A stretch of DNA of 64,000 bases, taken from positions 1 to 64,000 of the forward strand of contig NZ_JAATUR010000016.1 of NCBI RefSeq assembly GCF_011881725.1. Reading direction: 5' to 3'. Shown piece after piece: positions 26,995-37,612 of the stretch; position 1 is the first letter of the stretch, and every line of letters begins with the position of its first letter. The notes beneath the pieces are model-generated. The model made no database searches, had not been told where the DNA came from, and saw nothing but the letters and a program-made list of their open reading frames with translations. The DNA is from Escherichia coli. Its GTDB lineage: Bacteria > Pseudomonadota > Gammaproteobacteria > Enterobacterales > Enterobacteriaceae. Both the position numbers and the translations under genes were made by a program.

Positions 26995-27729
26995 GTGAAA
27001 GTCATCATTGTTGAAGACGAATTCCTGGCACAACAGGAACTGAGCTGGCTTATTAAAGAGCACAGCCAGATGGAGATTGTCGGCACCTTTGACGACGGTC
27101 TGGACGTGTTGAAGTTTTTGCAACATAACCGCGTCGACGCCATTTTTCTGGATATCAATATTCCGTCGCTGGATGGCGTGCTGCTGGCACAAAACATCAG
27201 CCAGTTCGCCCATAAACCGTTTATTGTGTTTATCACCGCGTGGAAAGAACATGCGGTGGAAGCGTTTGAACTGGAGGCGTTTGACTATATTCTCAAACCC
27301 TATCAGGAGTCACGGATTACCGGGATGCTGCAAAAGCTGGAAGCCGCCTGGCAGCAACAGCAAACCAGCAGCACGCCCACCGTACCGTTAACGCGTGAAA
27401 ATGACACCATTAATCTGGTGAAAGATGAACGCCTCATCGTGACGCCGGTCAATGATATCTACTACGCCGAAGCGCACGAGAAAATGACCTTTGTCTATAC
27501 GCGGCGTGAATCCTACGTAATGCCGATGAACATCACCGAGTTTTGCAGCAAACTGCCGTCGTCGCATTTTTTCCGCTGCCATCGCTCGTTTTGCGTCAAC
27601 CTGAACAAAATCCGCGAGATCGAACCGTGGTTTAATAACACCTACATTCTGCGGCTGAAGGATCTGGATTTTGAAGTGCCGGTCAGCCGCAGCAAGGTCA
27701 AGGAATTCAGGCAGTTAATGCATCTGTAA
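26995..27729 (+). CDS. ypdB: YpdB (PyrR), LytTR response regulator
   Basis: A 244-residue response regulator: a receiver domain (residues 1-115, acidic VEDE pair, phospho-acceptor Asp in AIFLDINIPS, Lys in ILKPYQ) and a LytTR DNA-binding domain (about 140-244, with FFRCHRSFCVNLNKI). Its known main target is the transporter gene yhjX; I saw no good match to that target motif here. I start at the GTG at 26995 (MKVIIVEDE), which follows CGGAG. The frame opens with a TTG six codons earlier that overlaps the ypdA stop. Confidence 0.95.
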   Translation: MKVIIVEDEFLAQQELSWLIKEHSQMEIVGTFDDGLDVLKFLQHNRVDAIFLDINIPSLDGVLLAQNISQFAHKPFIVFITAWKEHAVEAFELEAFDYILKPYQESRITGMLQKLEAAWQQQQTSSTPTVPLTRENDTINLVKDERLIVTPVNDIYYAEAHEKMTFVYTRRESYVMPMNITEFCSKLPSSHFFRCHRSFCVNLNKIREIEPWFNNTYILRLKDLDFEVPVSRSKVKEFRQLMHL

Positions 27730-27741
27730 TCAGGAATATTC

Positions 27742-28599
27742 ATGAAAGCAACAGGCTTGCCCGCCGATCAACAATTTTTCGCCGATCTGTTCAGCGGCCT
27801 GGTGCTTAACCCGCAGCTACTGGGGCGCGTCTGGTTTGCCAGCCAACCAGCCTCGTTACCGGTGGGCAGTTTATGTATTGATTTTCCCCGTCTGGATATC
27901 GTGTTGCGCGGCGAATACGGCAATCTGCTGGAAGCAAAGCAGCAGCGTCTGGTGGAAGGAGAAATGCTGTTTATTCCGGCACGCGCGGCTAATTTACCGG
28001 TCAACAACAAACCGGTAATGCTGTTAAGCCTGGTGTTTGCGCCAACCTGGCTGGGATTATCGTTTTACGATAGCCGCACAACGTCGTTGTTGCATCCTGC
28101 TCGCCAAATCCAACTTCCCAGCCTGCAACGCGGTGAAGGTGAAGCGATGCTCACCGCCCTCACCCATCTCAGCCGTTCGCCGCTGGAGCAGAATATCATT
28201 CAGCCGCTGGTACTCAGTTTGCTGCATCTTTGCCGGAATGTGGTGAACATGCCGCCGGGTCATTCACAACCGCGCAGCGATTTTCTCTATCACAGCATTT
28301 GTAACTGGGTTCAGGATAACTACGCCCAACCACTCACCCGCGAGAGCGTGGCGCAGTTCTTTAATATCACGCCCAATCATCTGTCAAAACTTTTTGCACA
28401 GCATGGGACGATGCGTTTTATCGAGTATGTGCGTTGGGTACGAATGGCAAAGGCAAGGATGATTTTGCAGAAATATCATCTGTCGATTCATGAAGTGGCA
28501 CAGCGTTGCGGCTTTCCGGACAGTGACTATTTTTGTCGTATCTTCCGGCGTCAGTTTGGTCTGACGCCGGGAGAGTACAGCGCTCGTTTTCAGGGCTAA
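27742..28599 (+). CDS. ypdC: YpdC, AraC-family regulator
   Basis: A 285-residue protein with an N-terminal cupin-like effector domain and a C-terminal AraC/XylS double helix-turn-helix (about residues 185-285). The second recognition helix and signature are visible in SIHEVAQRCGFPDSDYFCRI and FRRQFGLTPGEY. Target and ligand are unknown. It is the third gene of ypdABC, 12 bases after ypdB. Its stop lies just 2 bases from the stop of the converging fryA, so no dedicated terminator fits between them and transcripts must overlap. Confidence 0.9.
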   Translation: MKATGLPADQQFFADLFSGLVLNPQLLGRVWFASQPASLPVGSLCIDFPRLDIVLRGEYGNLLEAKQQRLVEGEMLFIPARAANLPVNNKPVMLLSLVFAPTWLGLSFYDSRTTSLLHPARQIQLPSLQRGEGEAMLTALTHLSRSPLEQNIIQPLVLSLLHLCRNVVNMPPGHSQPRSDFLYHSICNWVQDNYAQPLTRESVAQFFNITPNHLSKLFAQHGTMRFIEYVRWVRMAKARMILQKYHLSIHEVAQRCGFPDSDYFCRIFRRQFGLTPGEYSARFQG

Positions 28600-28601
28600 G
28601 T

Positions 28602-31097
28602 TCAGAAGGTTAATTCTGTTTCCAGCAGCGCCAGAATGCTTTGTGCATCTTGCGCGGCAAAGAGTGACTGGCGGAAGGTTTTATTCACCAGTTTGCGCGC
28701 CAGCTGAGAAAAGACTTTCACATGATTCATCCCTTCGTTAGCCCCCAGCGTCAGCATAATCACCAGTTCGACTTCGCCCATTTCTGACTGCCAGTCAACC
28801 GGTTTCACCAGACGGGCAATGCTGATACTGGAATGACGGATCCACTGAGATTTGGTGTGTGGGATCGCCACGCCAAAACCAACGCCTGTGGTGACAATCT
28901 CTTCCCGCTGCCAGACATCCTCTTCCAGCTCAAACGGATGCTCAGTGCGCCCGTTAACGCCGAGGTTACCGCACAGAAACTGAATCGCCTGCTCTTTATT
29001 ACTAAAGGCCTGATCAACAAAGATATTCTCCAGCGCCAGCAGTGGGCGAACGTCTTCTTCCGGCGTAAACGTGCTGAGTAACGCCTCAATCTCTTGCGCG
29101 CTGCGGCATTCACATGCCTGACGCGCCAGTTCCCGACACGCCTCGCTATCCAGTTGACGAAGCTGGCTTTTCACCGCCGGAATGCGAGGGCTACTCATAC
29201 TCAGCTCATCCAGGCACAGCCCAAGCAGTAGCGGCAGATAACGGCTTTCACCGCCCAGTTCACCGCAAATGCCTACCCATTTGCCCCGCTGATGCGCAGT
29301 GGTAACAATCTGCTGCAACATACGCAGGAACGATGGCGTAATCGGGTTATACAGCGGCGATACGCGCGGGTTATTACGATCGACCGCATACAGATACTGG
29401 GTCATATCGTTAGAACCGATACTGAAGAAATCGACCTCATCGCAGAAGTGGTCGATGATGTAGCACACTGACGGCACTTCCACCATGATCCCCAGAGAGA
29501 TCGTCTCTGCGTGACGCAAACCATCGCGTTTAAGCTCAACGATTGCTTTTTGGATCTCTCCCTTCACCCATAAGATCTGATCTAGACTGTGGACCATCGG
29601 GATCATCAACTGGGCGTTACCAAAACTGGCAGCACGCAAAATCGCCCGCAGTTGAGTGCGGAACAGTCCAGCAAATTCCGGGTAAATTCGTACCGCGCGG
29701 TAGCCGAGAAACGGGTTCTCTTCCCGGGGAATATTCAGATAAGGAATACTTTTATCACCTCCGATGTCCATCGTGCGGAAGATAATCGGCTTGTCACCCG
29801 CCGCCAGCAGCACTTGCTGGTACGCTTCAAACTGCTCCTGCTCGTCCGGCGCGCTGTCGCGATCCATATAGAGCATTTCTGTACGGAACAGCCCGACACC
29901 TTCCGCGCCGTTGGCAAACGCGCCTGGGGCTTCCAGAGCGGTGCCAATGTTTGCCGCGATATCAATGCGCTTGTTATCACGTGAACAGGCCAGCTGCGCT
30001 GCGGCCTGCGCCTGTTGCTGCTGACGTTTATCCGCCAGCGTCTGCGCTACCTGATAATAACCGCTCACAGCGTCGTCAGGATTAATCGCCAGCACTCCGC
30101 ACTGGGCGTCAAGCACCGCCGGTTGCCCGGCATAACGGGCTATCGCTTCCAGCGGCAGGCCGCTAAGAACAGGGATCGCTGAGGCGCGGGCCAGAATCAG
30201 AGTGTGCGAGGTGCGCCCGGTTTTCTCCAGAATCATGCCCGCAAGATTTTTTAGATCGAGGCTCAAAAACTGGCTTGGAGTTAGATCTTCAGCCACCAGA
30301 ATGGTCGGTTTTTCAAGCACCAGATTGTTGCGCGGCTTCAGTTCCGGCCAGGTGATATGCAGCAACTGTTCGCTGATATCGCGAATGTCGCTGACCCGCT
30401 CACGGAGGTAGTCACTGGCAGAGGCGGAAAGCTTGTCGCAAACCTGCTCCATATTGCTGATGATCGCAGCGCCCAGCCCCTGATGCTGTTCTGTCATCAG
30501 GTGACGGATATTGCCTGCAAATTCATCATCCTGAATCAGCGACAAATGGGCGCTGAGGATGGTTTTGCTTTCGCCGTCACGCTCGCGCAATTGCTGATTC
30601 AGTTGCTCGGCAAGCGTTGCCAGGCTGTGCTCCAGCCGGGTGGAATCTTGCGCACTGGCGGGGATCGCCCGGTAACTGTCGAGGCTGTCGCTCTGTAACA
30701 GGGTCAGCGTCCCCACACCGACGCCGCTTGCCAGCACATTGCCGTACAGTAAATCCGGGTTGAGGCGGCTTAATGAACGCGGTAGCGGATGCGCCGTCAG
30801 TTCTGCCTGCGTCGGTTGAATGCTGTCGCTGTCGATAAAGCGTACCAGGATGTACTCTTCCAGTACGCGCCGCGCCTGCTCTTCATCGCTGCCGCTGATG
30901 TTCAGGCTGCAACTGTCATTAAATAGGGTACCGGTGCCAATCAGCGCCAGCGAGCTTTTCGCATCGGCCTTTGCGTTCTGGCGATGGTTGATGAAGGTGA
31001 TTTCGCTTTGCCACTGGCTGCACTGTTCTTTAAGTTCCCACGCCGGACGGGCATGCAGACCGTTAGGCAAAGGACAGAGAAATTGAATCGTTAGCAT
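28602..31097 (-). CDS. fryA: FryA, HPr-EI-EIIA multiphosphoryl transfer protein
   Basis: An 831-residue PTS fusion. The HPr-like domain comes first (His15 in PNGLHARPAW), then Enzyme I (phospho-His298 in TGRTSHTLILARA; the PEP-binding TIM barrel with FFSIGSNDMTQYLYAVDRNN), and a fructose-type EIIA at the C-terminus (His747 in GVAIPHTKSQW). It would phosphorylate FryB without needing the general PtsH and PtsI. EI motif GGRTSHT is TGRTSHT here. It is the last gene of fryB-fryC-ypdF-ypdE-fryA, 24 bases after ypdE. The sugar is unknown. Confidence 0.93.
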   Translation of the reverse strand: MLTIQFLCPLPNGLHARPAWELKEQCSQWQSEITFINHRQNAKADAKSSLALIGTGTLFNDSCSLNISGSDEEQARRVLEEYILVRFIDSDSIQPTQAELTAHPLPRSLSRLNPDLLYGNVLASGVGVGTLTLLQSDSLDSYRAIPASAQDSTRLEHSLATLAEQLNQQLRERDGESKTILSAHLSLIQDDEFAGNIRHLMTEQHQGLGAAIISNMEQVCDKLSASASDYLRERVSDIRDISEQLLHITWPELKPRNNLVLEKPTILVAEDLTPSQFLSLDLKNLAGMILEKTGRTSHTLILARASAIPVLSGLPLEAIARYAGQPAVLDAQCGVLAINPDDAVSGYYQVAQTLADKRQQQQAQAAAQLACSRDNKRIDIAANIGTALEAPGAFANGAEGVGLFRTEMLYMDRDSAPDEQEQFEAYQQVLLAAGDKPIIFRTMDIGGDKSIPYLNIPREENPFLGYRAVRIYPEFAGLFRTQLRAILRAASFGNAQLMIPMVHSLDQILWVKGEIQKAIVELKRDGLRHAETISLGIMVEVPSVCYIIDHFCDEVDFFSIGSNDMTQYLYAVDRNNPRVSPLYNPITPSFLRMLQQIVTTAHQRGKWVGICGELGGESRYLPLLLGLCLDELSMSSPRIPAVKSQLRQLDSEACRELARQACECRSAQEIEALLSTFTPEEDVRPLLALENIFVDQAFSNKEQAIQFLCGNLGVNGRTEHPFELEEDVWQREEIVTTGVGFGVAIPHTKSQWIRHSSISIARLVKPVDWQSEMGEVELVIMLTLGANEGMNHVKVFSQLARKLVNKTFRQSLFAAQDAQSILALLETELTF

Positions 31098-31121
31098 AAC
31101 CGCTCCGAGTTAATCAGGAGA

Positions 31122-32159
31122 TCATCTGAAATCCGTCAGTTGAACAACCGTCTCACGCGTAAAACGTTGAATAAGAGCAGATAAAAGTTGCTGCATCTGC
31201 AAAATGTCGCGGCAATCGGCAATCGACGCGGCGCAATGTCCGTGGCGGGTGGCAGGCCCCATCACCACTGTGGGCACGCCAGTGCCGGTTAAGTGCACCG
31301 CTCCGCCGTCCGTGCCGCCGTTGCTGAACATATCTGCCTGTAACGGCACGCCAATTTCTGCCGCCACGGTTTCAATCCACGCGGTGAGTTTTGGTGGCGC
31401 AATCAGCGACTTATCGCTTAGCACCAGCATCGGGCCGTTACCAATCTGGCGATGGTTAGCCGCGCCATAATCAAAGTTTTTCGCCCAACAGGCGGTATCA
31501 AGCACAATGGCGACGTCCGGCGACACCGTACGGGTGGCGGTTTGCCCGCCGCGTAATCCCACCTCTTCGCTGGAACTTGCTACCAGCCAGACTTCCGCAG
31601 GCAGTTCGGCGCTGTGTAGTTCGCGCAGTAATGTCACCAGAAGGTAGCAACCGAGGCGGTCATCAAAGGCTTTCCCCATCACCCGCTGGTGAGGGAGAAC
31701 CTGAAAAGAGGTATCGAAGGTAACGCGATCGCCTGGGCGAATTCCCACCTGCATGACTTCGTCATACGAGCGCGCGCCAATGTCCACGCGCATAGCGCTG
31801 ACGTCATTCCCCTGCCGCTCGCCGTCGAGGAGACCGGGAATTTTGCGCGCTTCACGGGTGGTGATGCGCACCGGCTGAAGCTGGCGGGCAGCCATGCGCA
31901 CATTGCCAACCGGCAGCACGTCAATCGCTCCTTCACGGGAGATGCTGCGCACCATAAACCCCACTTCGTCCATATGCGCGCAGATCATTACCTTCGGACC
32001 TGTCGATTCATTGAGGCGGATCAGCACCGATCCCAGTCCGTCAAAACGGACCTCTTTTTGCAGACGATCCGCTTCCTCCAGCAGGATCTGCCGTACTTCC
32101 TGTTCCGACGAGGCGATCGCATCTGCCTCGCTCAACGCTTTTAATAGCGATAAATCCAT
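31122..32159 (-). CDS. ypdE: YpdE, M42-family metallo-aminopeptidase
   Basis: A 345-residue cytoplasmic aminopeptidase of family M42 (with the cellulase-M-like proteins). Metal-ligand motifs are visible: [10 protein letters not shown] (about residues 63-72), [20 protein letters not shown] with the catalytic Glu, and the C-terminal [11 protein letters not shown]. The purified K-12 enzyme removes N-terminal residues in sequence. Its ATG overlaps the ypdF stop by one base (TAATG at 32161-32157). The open frame continues 56 codons upstream, but that lies inside ypdF and is not used. Confidence 0.93.
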   Translation of the reverse strand: MDLSLLKALSEADAIASSEQEVRQILLEEADRLQKEVRFDGLGSVLIRLNESTGPKVMICAHMDEVGFMVRSISREGAIDVLPVGNVRMAARQLQPVRITTREARKIPGLLDGERQGNDVSAMRVDIGARSYDEVMQVGIRPGDRVTFDTSFQVLPHQRVMGKAFDDRLGCYLLVTLLRELHSAELPAEVWLVASSSEEVGLRGGQTATRTVSPDVAIVLDTACWAKNFDYGAANHRQIGNGPMLVLSDKSLIAPPKLTAWIETVAAEIGVPLQADMFSNGGTDGGAVHLTGTGVPTVVMGPATRHGHCAASIADCRDILQMQQLLSALIQRFTRETVVQLTDFR

Positions 32160-33244
32160 TATGCCTCTCCCGTGAGCAACACTGTTTTCGGCATGGCGTA
32201 GAGCACTTCTGCGCCTTGCGGGGTGACCAGCACGACATCTTCGATGCGCACGCCCCCTTGCCCTGGCAAATAAATCCCCGGCTCCACGGTCAGTAACATG
32301 CCTGGCTGTAGCATCGTGGTATCCCACGGTGAAAAACGCGGATCTTCATGGACTTCAATGCCGATGGCATGACCGGTGTTATGACCGAAATAGTCGCCAA
32401 AACCTGCCTCGGTAATCACCCGGCGCGCGGCATCGTCAACCTGTTGGCAGCGCACACCGGGACGAATCGCGGAGATTGCCGCGAGCTGTGCCTGCAGGAC
32501 AATCTGATAGACGTTAAACAACGGGTGAGATTCGGCGCTCACCCCTTCGCCATTCACCAGGAAGGTGCGCGTCATATCAGAGCAGTAACCCTGATAGAGC
32601 GCACCAAAATCAAGAGTGACAAACTCGCCCGCGGCAACAATCTTGTCGCTGGCTTTGCCGTGCGGCAGCGCTCCACGCCAGCCGCTCGCGACAATGGTGT
32701 CAAAAGAGGCTTTTTCTGCGCCCTGCTGGCGCATAAACCACTCCAGTTCAGCGGCTATTTTGCATTCGCTCATCCCCGCCTGTATAAACCGGCGAATATG
32801 CTCTGCACCACGATCGGCAATCCCACAGGCGAGGCGGATTTTCTCCACCTCCTCTGGCGTTTTGATTTGCCGCAGCACATCCGGCGTGGCGCTTACCAGC
32901 GTTGCATTAAGTTCAGCCTGCCAGCGGTGCGCGGTTTCCCAACTCACCTGCTGACCTTCAAAACCGAGCGTTTGCAGATGCTCATCGGCAATGATTTGCC
33001 TGACGATGGTTGCAAGCGTGTGCGTCGCGTCAAGCAAATGCAGCTGGTAACCTTGGGTTCGGGCTTCTACATCCGCGTAATAGCGCGAGTCCACCAGAAT
33101 ATGCGCACTCTCACGACTAATCAGCACATAACCTGATCCGCTGGATATCCCCAGATACGGCTGTTTGTTCTGTCGTGAGGAGAGAAGCACCGCATCCAGT
33201 TGCAGCGCCTTAAGCCAGCCACGCAGCGAAGCGAGTAATGTCAT
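32159..33244 (-). CDS. ypdF: YpdF, M24-family Xaa-Pro/methionine aminopeptidase
   Basis: A 361-residue pita-bread-fold metallopeptidase. A creatinase-like N-terminal domain (1-130) precedes the M24 catalytic domain with its metal ligands: [18 protein letters not shown] (two Asp), [16 protein letters not shown] (His), [11 protein letters not shown] (Glu) and [10 protein letters not shown] (Glu). The K-12 enzyme cleaves Met-X and X-Pro ends. It is coupled to ypdE by a one-base overlap and follows fryC by 14 bases. The pairing of two peptidases with a PTS suggests a peptidyl-sugar or amino-sugar substrate, which is speculation. Confidence 0.93.
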   Translation of the reverse strand: MTLLASLRGWLKALQLDAVLLSSRQNKQPYLGISSGSGYVLISRESAHILVDSRYYADVEARTQGYQLHLLDATHTLATIVRQIIADEHLQTLGFEGQQVSWETAHRWQAELNATLVSATPDVLRQIKTPEEVEKIRLACGIADRGAEHIRRFIQAGMSECKIAAELEWFMRQQGAEKASFDTIVASGWRGALPHGKASDKIVAAGEFVTLDFGALYQGYCSDMTRTFLVNGEGVSAESHPLFNVYQIVLQAQLAAISAIRPGVRCQQVDDAARRVITEAGFGDYFGHNTGHAIGIEVHEDPRFSPWDTTMLQPGMLLTVEPGIYLPGQGGVRIEDVVLVTPQGAEVLYAMPKTVLLTGEA

Positions 33245-33258
33245 CAGGATTGTCCTTC

Positions 33259-34506
33259 TTACAGGCTATCGATTAACAATTTGCCTTTGCGGAACATCAT
33301 CAGACGCAGGAACACCACCATCAGTGCAGTAATGATTGCTCCCAGTGCGATCCCCGCCATATAGACGCCGAGGTTAGTGACCAGCGGCCACGCCCAGATA
33401 GCGGATTCCGGGAACCACTGCACCGCACCCAGCCAGACAGCAGCGGTTGAGCCGACAATCGCGCCAACCATATAGGACGGAATAGCGGTGATGGGGCTTT
33501 CAAGTGCAAACGGAATCGCACCTTCACTGATCCCCATAAAAGCAAGGAACATCGCGGTTTTACCCTGCGGATAAAGCTGAGCGTTGAACAGGCGTTTACC
33601 CGTTAAACGACGGTCGATAATGGTCGCCAGACCCAGGCCTATCGGCGGAATAACGATAGCGATTGAACGCGCGGTAACCGGTAATACGTGATCGGTGGTA
33701 AAGCTAAAGGCAACGAAACCTGCTGCTTTGTTGATTGGACCACCGAGGTCGATGGCGGTCGCTGCTGCGATACCCATCGCATACATCAACGCGCCCTTCT
33801 CACCTGCGGCGGTCAGCACAGTACGGATACCGCTGTTAATCCAGCCACCAAAGGGGGTGATGACGTAGTACATCGCCAGCATGACAAAAATGGCGGAAAG
33901 AATCGGTAGCAAAAATGTGGTTTTGAACGCTAACAGGAAATCCGGTAACTGGATTTTCTGGTTCATCCACTTCACAAGGTAACCCGCAACGATAGAAATA
34001 ATCAGGGCACCAATGAAGGTGGACGGCACCGGCGAAGAGGTCGCCCATTGCATCGTGCTGGGATCGAAGTTCAGCAGTTGCGTCGGCTGGGTAGACATCA
34101 ACCCGCCGATAAAACCAGCCGGGAACGCCAGTTTGCCGCCAATGGAGTTCGCCACAAAAGCGGCAAACATCGGTATGGCAAAGCCAAACAGCACGCCACC
34201 AAAGGACTGTGACAGCCAGGCAAACTTCAGTAAGGAGAGGTCGAAACCGGAAAATTTCCCGCTATTAAGCGCATCCATGATGCCGATATCCGCAGGAATT
34301 TTAAGCCAGCTATACGCAATCAACTGACTGAAAGCCAGGATTACACCGCCCATAATTAAGGTCGGCACCATGCGTGAAATCCCTGACATCACATGCTGCG
34401 GGAGTTCACCCCAGAAGCTGGTTTTAGAGGCCTGCGGATTCTTAATTGCCGCTGCCGCACCGGATGCGCCAGGCACAACGGTTGCACTGCGTTTTTTAAT
34501 GGCCAT
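33259..34506 (-). CDS. fryC: FryC, fructose-type PTS EIIC permease
   Basis: A 415-residue integral membrane EIIC of the fructose/mannitol family, with about nine or ten hydrophobic segments and the conserved [11 protein letters not shown] motif late in the protein (about residues 320-330). It would carry the sugar that FryA and FryB phosphorylate; the sugar is not known. It lies 21 bases after fryB and 14 before ypdF. The first 25 residues are a soluble Ala/Lys-rich tail. Confidence 0.92.
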   Translation of the reverse strand: MAIKKRSATVVPGASGAAAAIKNPQASKTSFWGELPQHVMSGISRMVPTLIMGGVILAFSQLIAYSWLKIPADIGIMDALNSGKFSGFDLSLLKFAWLSQSFGGVLFGFAIPMFAAFVANSIGGKLAFPAGFIGGLMSTQPTQLLNFDPSTMQWATSSPVPSTFIGALIISIVAGYLVKWMNQKIQLPDFLLAFKTTFLLPILSAIFVMLAMYYVITPFGGWINSGIRTVLTAAGEKGALMYAMGIAAATAIDLGGPINKAAGFVAFSFTTDHVLPVTARSIAIVIPPIGLGLATIIDRRLTGKRLFNAQLYPQGKTAMFLAFMGISEGAIPFALESPITAIPSYMVGAIVGSTAAVWLGAVQWFPESAIWAWPLVTNLGVYMAGIALGAIITALMVVFLRLMMFRKGKLLIDSL

Positions 34507-34527
34507 AACAATTATCCCTGTCGAATA

Positions 34528-34854
34528 TTACTGTTGTTCAGCGGCAATCATCTCTTCGATTTCTTTGATGATGCCCGCAGCGTTTTTAATTGCGTCCTGC
34601 AAAGTGATTTCATAAACGTCGCGTGATTCGAAACGTTCGTTATCTTCCGGGGTGACTGCAACCGAGTGGATGATGATGGTCGCTTCGGCAATATCCTGCG
34701 CCGTCAGGCGGTTCTGGATACCATCCGCCCCCTGAGTTTCAATTTTTACTTCATAACCGGCTTCTACCGCTGCCTCTTCCAGCGCCTGGGCGGCCATAAA
34801 GGTGTGAGCCAGCCCCATCGGGCAGGCACATAAGGCAATCAGTTTCTTACTCAT
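34528..34854 (-). CDS. fryB: FryB, fructose-type PTS EIIB
   Basis: A 108-residue EIIB domain protein. The phospho-Cys is residue 11 in LCACPMGLAHTFMAAQALE, the classic CPxGxAHT P-loop of the fructose family. It passes phosphate from the FryA EIIA domain to sugar carried by FryC. It is the first gene of the fry operon. A long gene-free leader (34855-35072) separates it from the 3' end of glk. Confidence 0.93.
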   Translation of the reverse strand: MSKKLIALCACPMGLAHTFMAAQALEEAAVEAGYEVKIETQGADGIQNRLTAQDIAEATIIIHSVAVTPEDNERFESRDVYEITLQDAIKNAAGIIKEIEEMIAAEQQ

Positions 34855-35036
34855 CGTTATTTCCTTGTTTGTTTATAGTTGACAAGTGAAATTATGAACG
34901 TGCAAAACAAATTGCCGTTACCAGACAAATAATGCATTTACTGGAGAATTAATCCCGTTGTGTGGAAGTGTGACGCAGGTCGGCCTTGTGAGGAGACACA
35001 AAAGAAAGTGTAATTAACTACATGATTTAAAAGATT

Positions 35037-35058
35037 ATCGGGAGAATTACCTCCCGAT
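35037..35058 (-). terminator. glk terminator hairpin
   Basis: ATCGGGAG (35037-35044) pairs with CTCCCGAT (35051-35058), 14 bases after the glk stop on the minus strand, followed there by AATCTTTTAAA. Confidence 0.6.
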
Positions 35059-35072
35059 ATGGCTGGAAGGAT

Positions 35073-36038
35073 TTACAGGATGTGACCTAAGGTCTGACGT
35101 AAATGTGCACCAGAGCCGAGAAGCCCCGGATTATCATGGACGATGAGATAAACCGGAATATCATGGACATAATCTTTAAAGCGTCCTTTGTCTTCAAAAG
35201 CAGCACGAAAACCGGAGGCTTTGAAGAATTCAAGGAAACGCGGCACGATACCGCCCGCAATATATACGCCACCAAATGTTCCAAGATTGAGCGCAAGGTT
35301 GCCGCCAAAACGCCCCATAATGACGCAAAACAGGGACAACGCGCGGCGGCAATCGGTGCAACTGTCGGCCAGCGCACGTTCGGTAATATCTTTTGGTTTA
35401 AGATTTTCTGGCAGGCGATTGTCCGCTTTCACAATCGCGCGATACAGATTCACCAGCCCGGGGCCAGAAAGCACGCGTTCCGCCGAAACATGACCAATTT
35501 CCGCACGCAATATTTCGAGAATAATGGCCTCTTCTTCGCTGTTTGGCGCAAAATCAACGTGACCACCTTCGCCCGGCAAGCTTACCCAGCGTTTATCAAC
35601 ATGGACCAGATGCGCAACCCCAAGCCCGGTTCCGGCACCGTAAACGGCGATAGGTTTACCTGTAACCGGTTCTGCGCCGCCAAACTGGATCAGATGCTCT
35701 TTTTTAAGCATCGGGATCGCCATCGATACAGCGGTAAAATCGTTAATAATTTCCAGATGGCTAAAACCGAGATTCTTTTTCATTTCAGCAATCGAGAACG
35801 CCCAGGTGTGGTTGGTCATTGCCACCCAGTCACCGGTAATCGGGCAAGCAATGGCGATACAGCCATCTTTCACCTCGACTTTATGCTCTTCAAGATAAAC
35901 ACGAATGACCGCTTCCAGGCTGGGATAATCAAGCCCTGAATAGGTTTTAGCCTGCGAGATTTCACCACTGGCAATATCACACAGAGCAAGACGTGCGTTG
36001 GTGCCGCCCACATCACCGACTAATGCATACTTTGTCAT
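35073..36038 (-). CDS. glk: Glk, glucokinase
   Basis: A 321-residue bacterial glucokinase that phosphorylates free cytoplasmic glucose with ATP. The phosphate-1 motif [13 protein letters not shown] (residues 7-19), the glucose-binding [12 protein letters not shown] (Asp100 region), [10 protein letters not shown] (phosphate-2) and [11 protein letters not shown] are visible. It has the same length as K-12 Glk. In this strain it also serves the sucrose pathway, since CscA releases unphosphorylated glucose inside the cell. It is monocistronic and divergent from yfeO. Confidence 0.96.
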   Translation of the reverse strand: MTKYALVGDVGGTNARLALCDIASGEISQAKTYSGLDYPSLEAVIRVYLEEHKVEVKDGCIAIACPITGDWVAMTNHTWAFSIAEMKKNLGFSHLEIINDFTAVSMAIPMLKKEHLIQFGGAEPVTGKPIAVYGAGTGLGVAHLVHVDKRWVSLPGEGGHVDFAPNSEEEAIILEILRAEIGHVSAERVLSGPGLVNLYRAIVKADNRLPENLKPKDITERALADSCTDCRRALSLFCVIMGRFGGNLALNLGTFGGVYIAGGIVPRFLEFFKASGFRAAFEDKGRFKDYVHDIPVYLIVHDNPGLLGSGAHLRQTLGHIL

Positions 36039-36241
36039 TCTTCAACTGCTCCGCTAAAGTCAAAATAATTCTTTCTCACACTGTAAATACCTGGGGGCAT
36101 AACAACAACGCCGAATAGGCGGGCTCCCTGTAAATATCGATCTGGGTCACACAATTACTTTATCGTTTCAGCACCAATTGCAGCGATGCCTTTTTGCAAG
36201 CCAGGCAAACTAATTATCTGACCCCGCATAAGGAATAGAAC

Positions 36242-37498
36242 ATGCTCCATCCGCGAGCCAGAACCATGTTGTTATTATCGCTCCCCGCTGTGGCAATTGG
36301 GATTGCGTCCAGTCTTATTCTGATTGTGGTGATGAAAATTGCCTCGGTATTACAGAATCTGCTCTGGCAACGACTGCCGGGAAGTCTGGGGATAGCCCAG
36401 GATTCACCGCTCTGGATCATCGGAATTTTAACGCTGACGGGAGCTGCTGTAGGGCTAGTCATCCGTTTCAGCAAGGGTCATGCCGGGCCAGATCCCGCCT
36501 GTGAACCGCTGATTGGCGCGCCAGTCCCTCCCTCTGCACTACCAGGACTTATCGTAGCATTAATTCTCGGTCTTGCTGGCGGTGTCAGTCTCGGGCCGGA
36601 ACATCCAATTATGACCGTCAATATCGCCCTCGCGGTGGCGATTGGCGCGCGTCTGTTACCGCGCGTGAACCGCATGGAGTGGACTATTTTAGCCTCTGCA
36701 GGCACCATCGGTGCGCTTTTTGGCACGCCTGTTGCGGCGGCATTGATTTTTTCGCAAACCTTAAATGGCAATAATGAAGTCCCGCTATGGGATCGTCTCT
36801 TCGCGCCGTTAATGGCCGCAGCCGCTGGTGCGCTAACCACTGGACTGTTTTTCCATCCTCATTTTTCGCTGCCTATTGCCCACTACGGACAGATGCAGTT
36901 AGCAGACATCATCAGTGGTGCAATTGTGACGGCGATCGCCATTGCGGCGGGAATGGTTGCAGTGTGGTGTTTTCCACGGGTACACGCGATGATGCATAAG
37001 ATTAAAAATCCGGTCATCATGCTGGGGATGGGCGGGTTTATTCTCGGTATTCTGGGAGTTATTGGTGGACCTGTTTCGCTATTTAAAGGGCTGGATGAGA
37101 TGCAGCAGATGGTGACAAATCAGGCCTTCAGCACCAGCGATTATTTTTTGCTGGCGGTAATCAAACTTGCCGCCCTGGTCGTTGCTGCCGCCAGCGGCTT
37201 TCGCGGCGGACGCATCTTCCCGGCTGTGTTTGTCGGCGTGGCGTTAGGGTTGATGCTGCATGAGCACGTTCCCGCTGTCCCGGCGGCAATAACCGTTTCC
37301 TGCGCTATTCTCGGCGTCGTGCTGGTGGTAACACGCGATGGCTGGTTAAGTCTGTTTATGGCGGCAGTCATTGTACCCAACACCACATTGCTACCGCTGC
37401 TCTGTATCGTCATGCTTCCGGCATGGCTGTTATTAGCAGGTAAGCCAATGATGATGGTGAATCGACCAAAGCAACAGCCACCCCACGATAACCTTTAG
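36242..37498 (+). CDS. yfeO: YfeO, ClC-type ion channel/transporter family protein
   Basis: A 418-residue membrane protein of the voltage-gated chloride channel (ClC) superfamily. Selectivity-filter-like motifs are present: GVSLGPEHP (in place of GxGREGP) at about residue 117, [10 protein letters not shown], and [14 protein letters not shown], which is close to the GxFxP element. The role and ion are not established. It lies divergent from glk, with ypeC downstream on the same strand. Confidence 0.9.
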   Translation: MLHPRARTMLLLSLPAVAIGIASSLILIVVMKIASVLQNLLWQRLPGSLGIAQDSPLWIIGILTLTGAAVGLVIRFSKGHAGPDPACEPLIGAPVPPSALPGLIVALILGLAGGVSLGPEHPIMTVNIALAVAIGARLLPRVNRMEWTILASAGTIGALFGTPVAAALIFSQTLNGNNEVPLWDRLFAPLMAAAAGALTTGLFFHPHFSLPIAHYGQMQLADIISGAIVTAIAIAAGMVAVWCFPRVHAMMHKIKNPVIMLGMGGFILGILGVIGGPVSLFKGLDEMQQMVTNQAFSTSDYFLLAVIKLAALVVAAASGFRGGRIFPAVFVGVALGLMLHEHVPAVPAAITVSCAILGVVLVVTRDGWLSLFMAAVIVPNTTLLPLLCIVMLPAWLLLAGKPMMMVNRPKQQPPHDNL

Positions 37499-37612
37499 CA
37501 AAAAATGCTCTCCCTCATGATTTAAGAGTTATGGCGATGAAACGGGGCTTTACCTCCCCGTAATATTGCGTTAACAGGCCGCTGACGGCTTCGATCGTGA
37601 AGGAAAATAACA

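Noticed and set aside
32348-33136. 262-codon plus-strand frame
   Set aside because: Antisense to ypdF, which has all M24 metal ligands.
35103-35939. 278-codon plus-strand frame
   Set aside because: Antisense to glk; composition typical of a shadow, with no motif.
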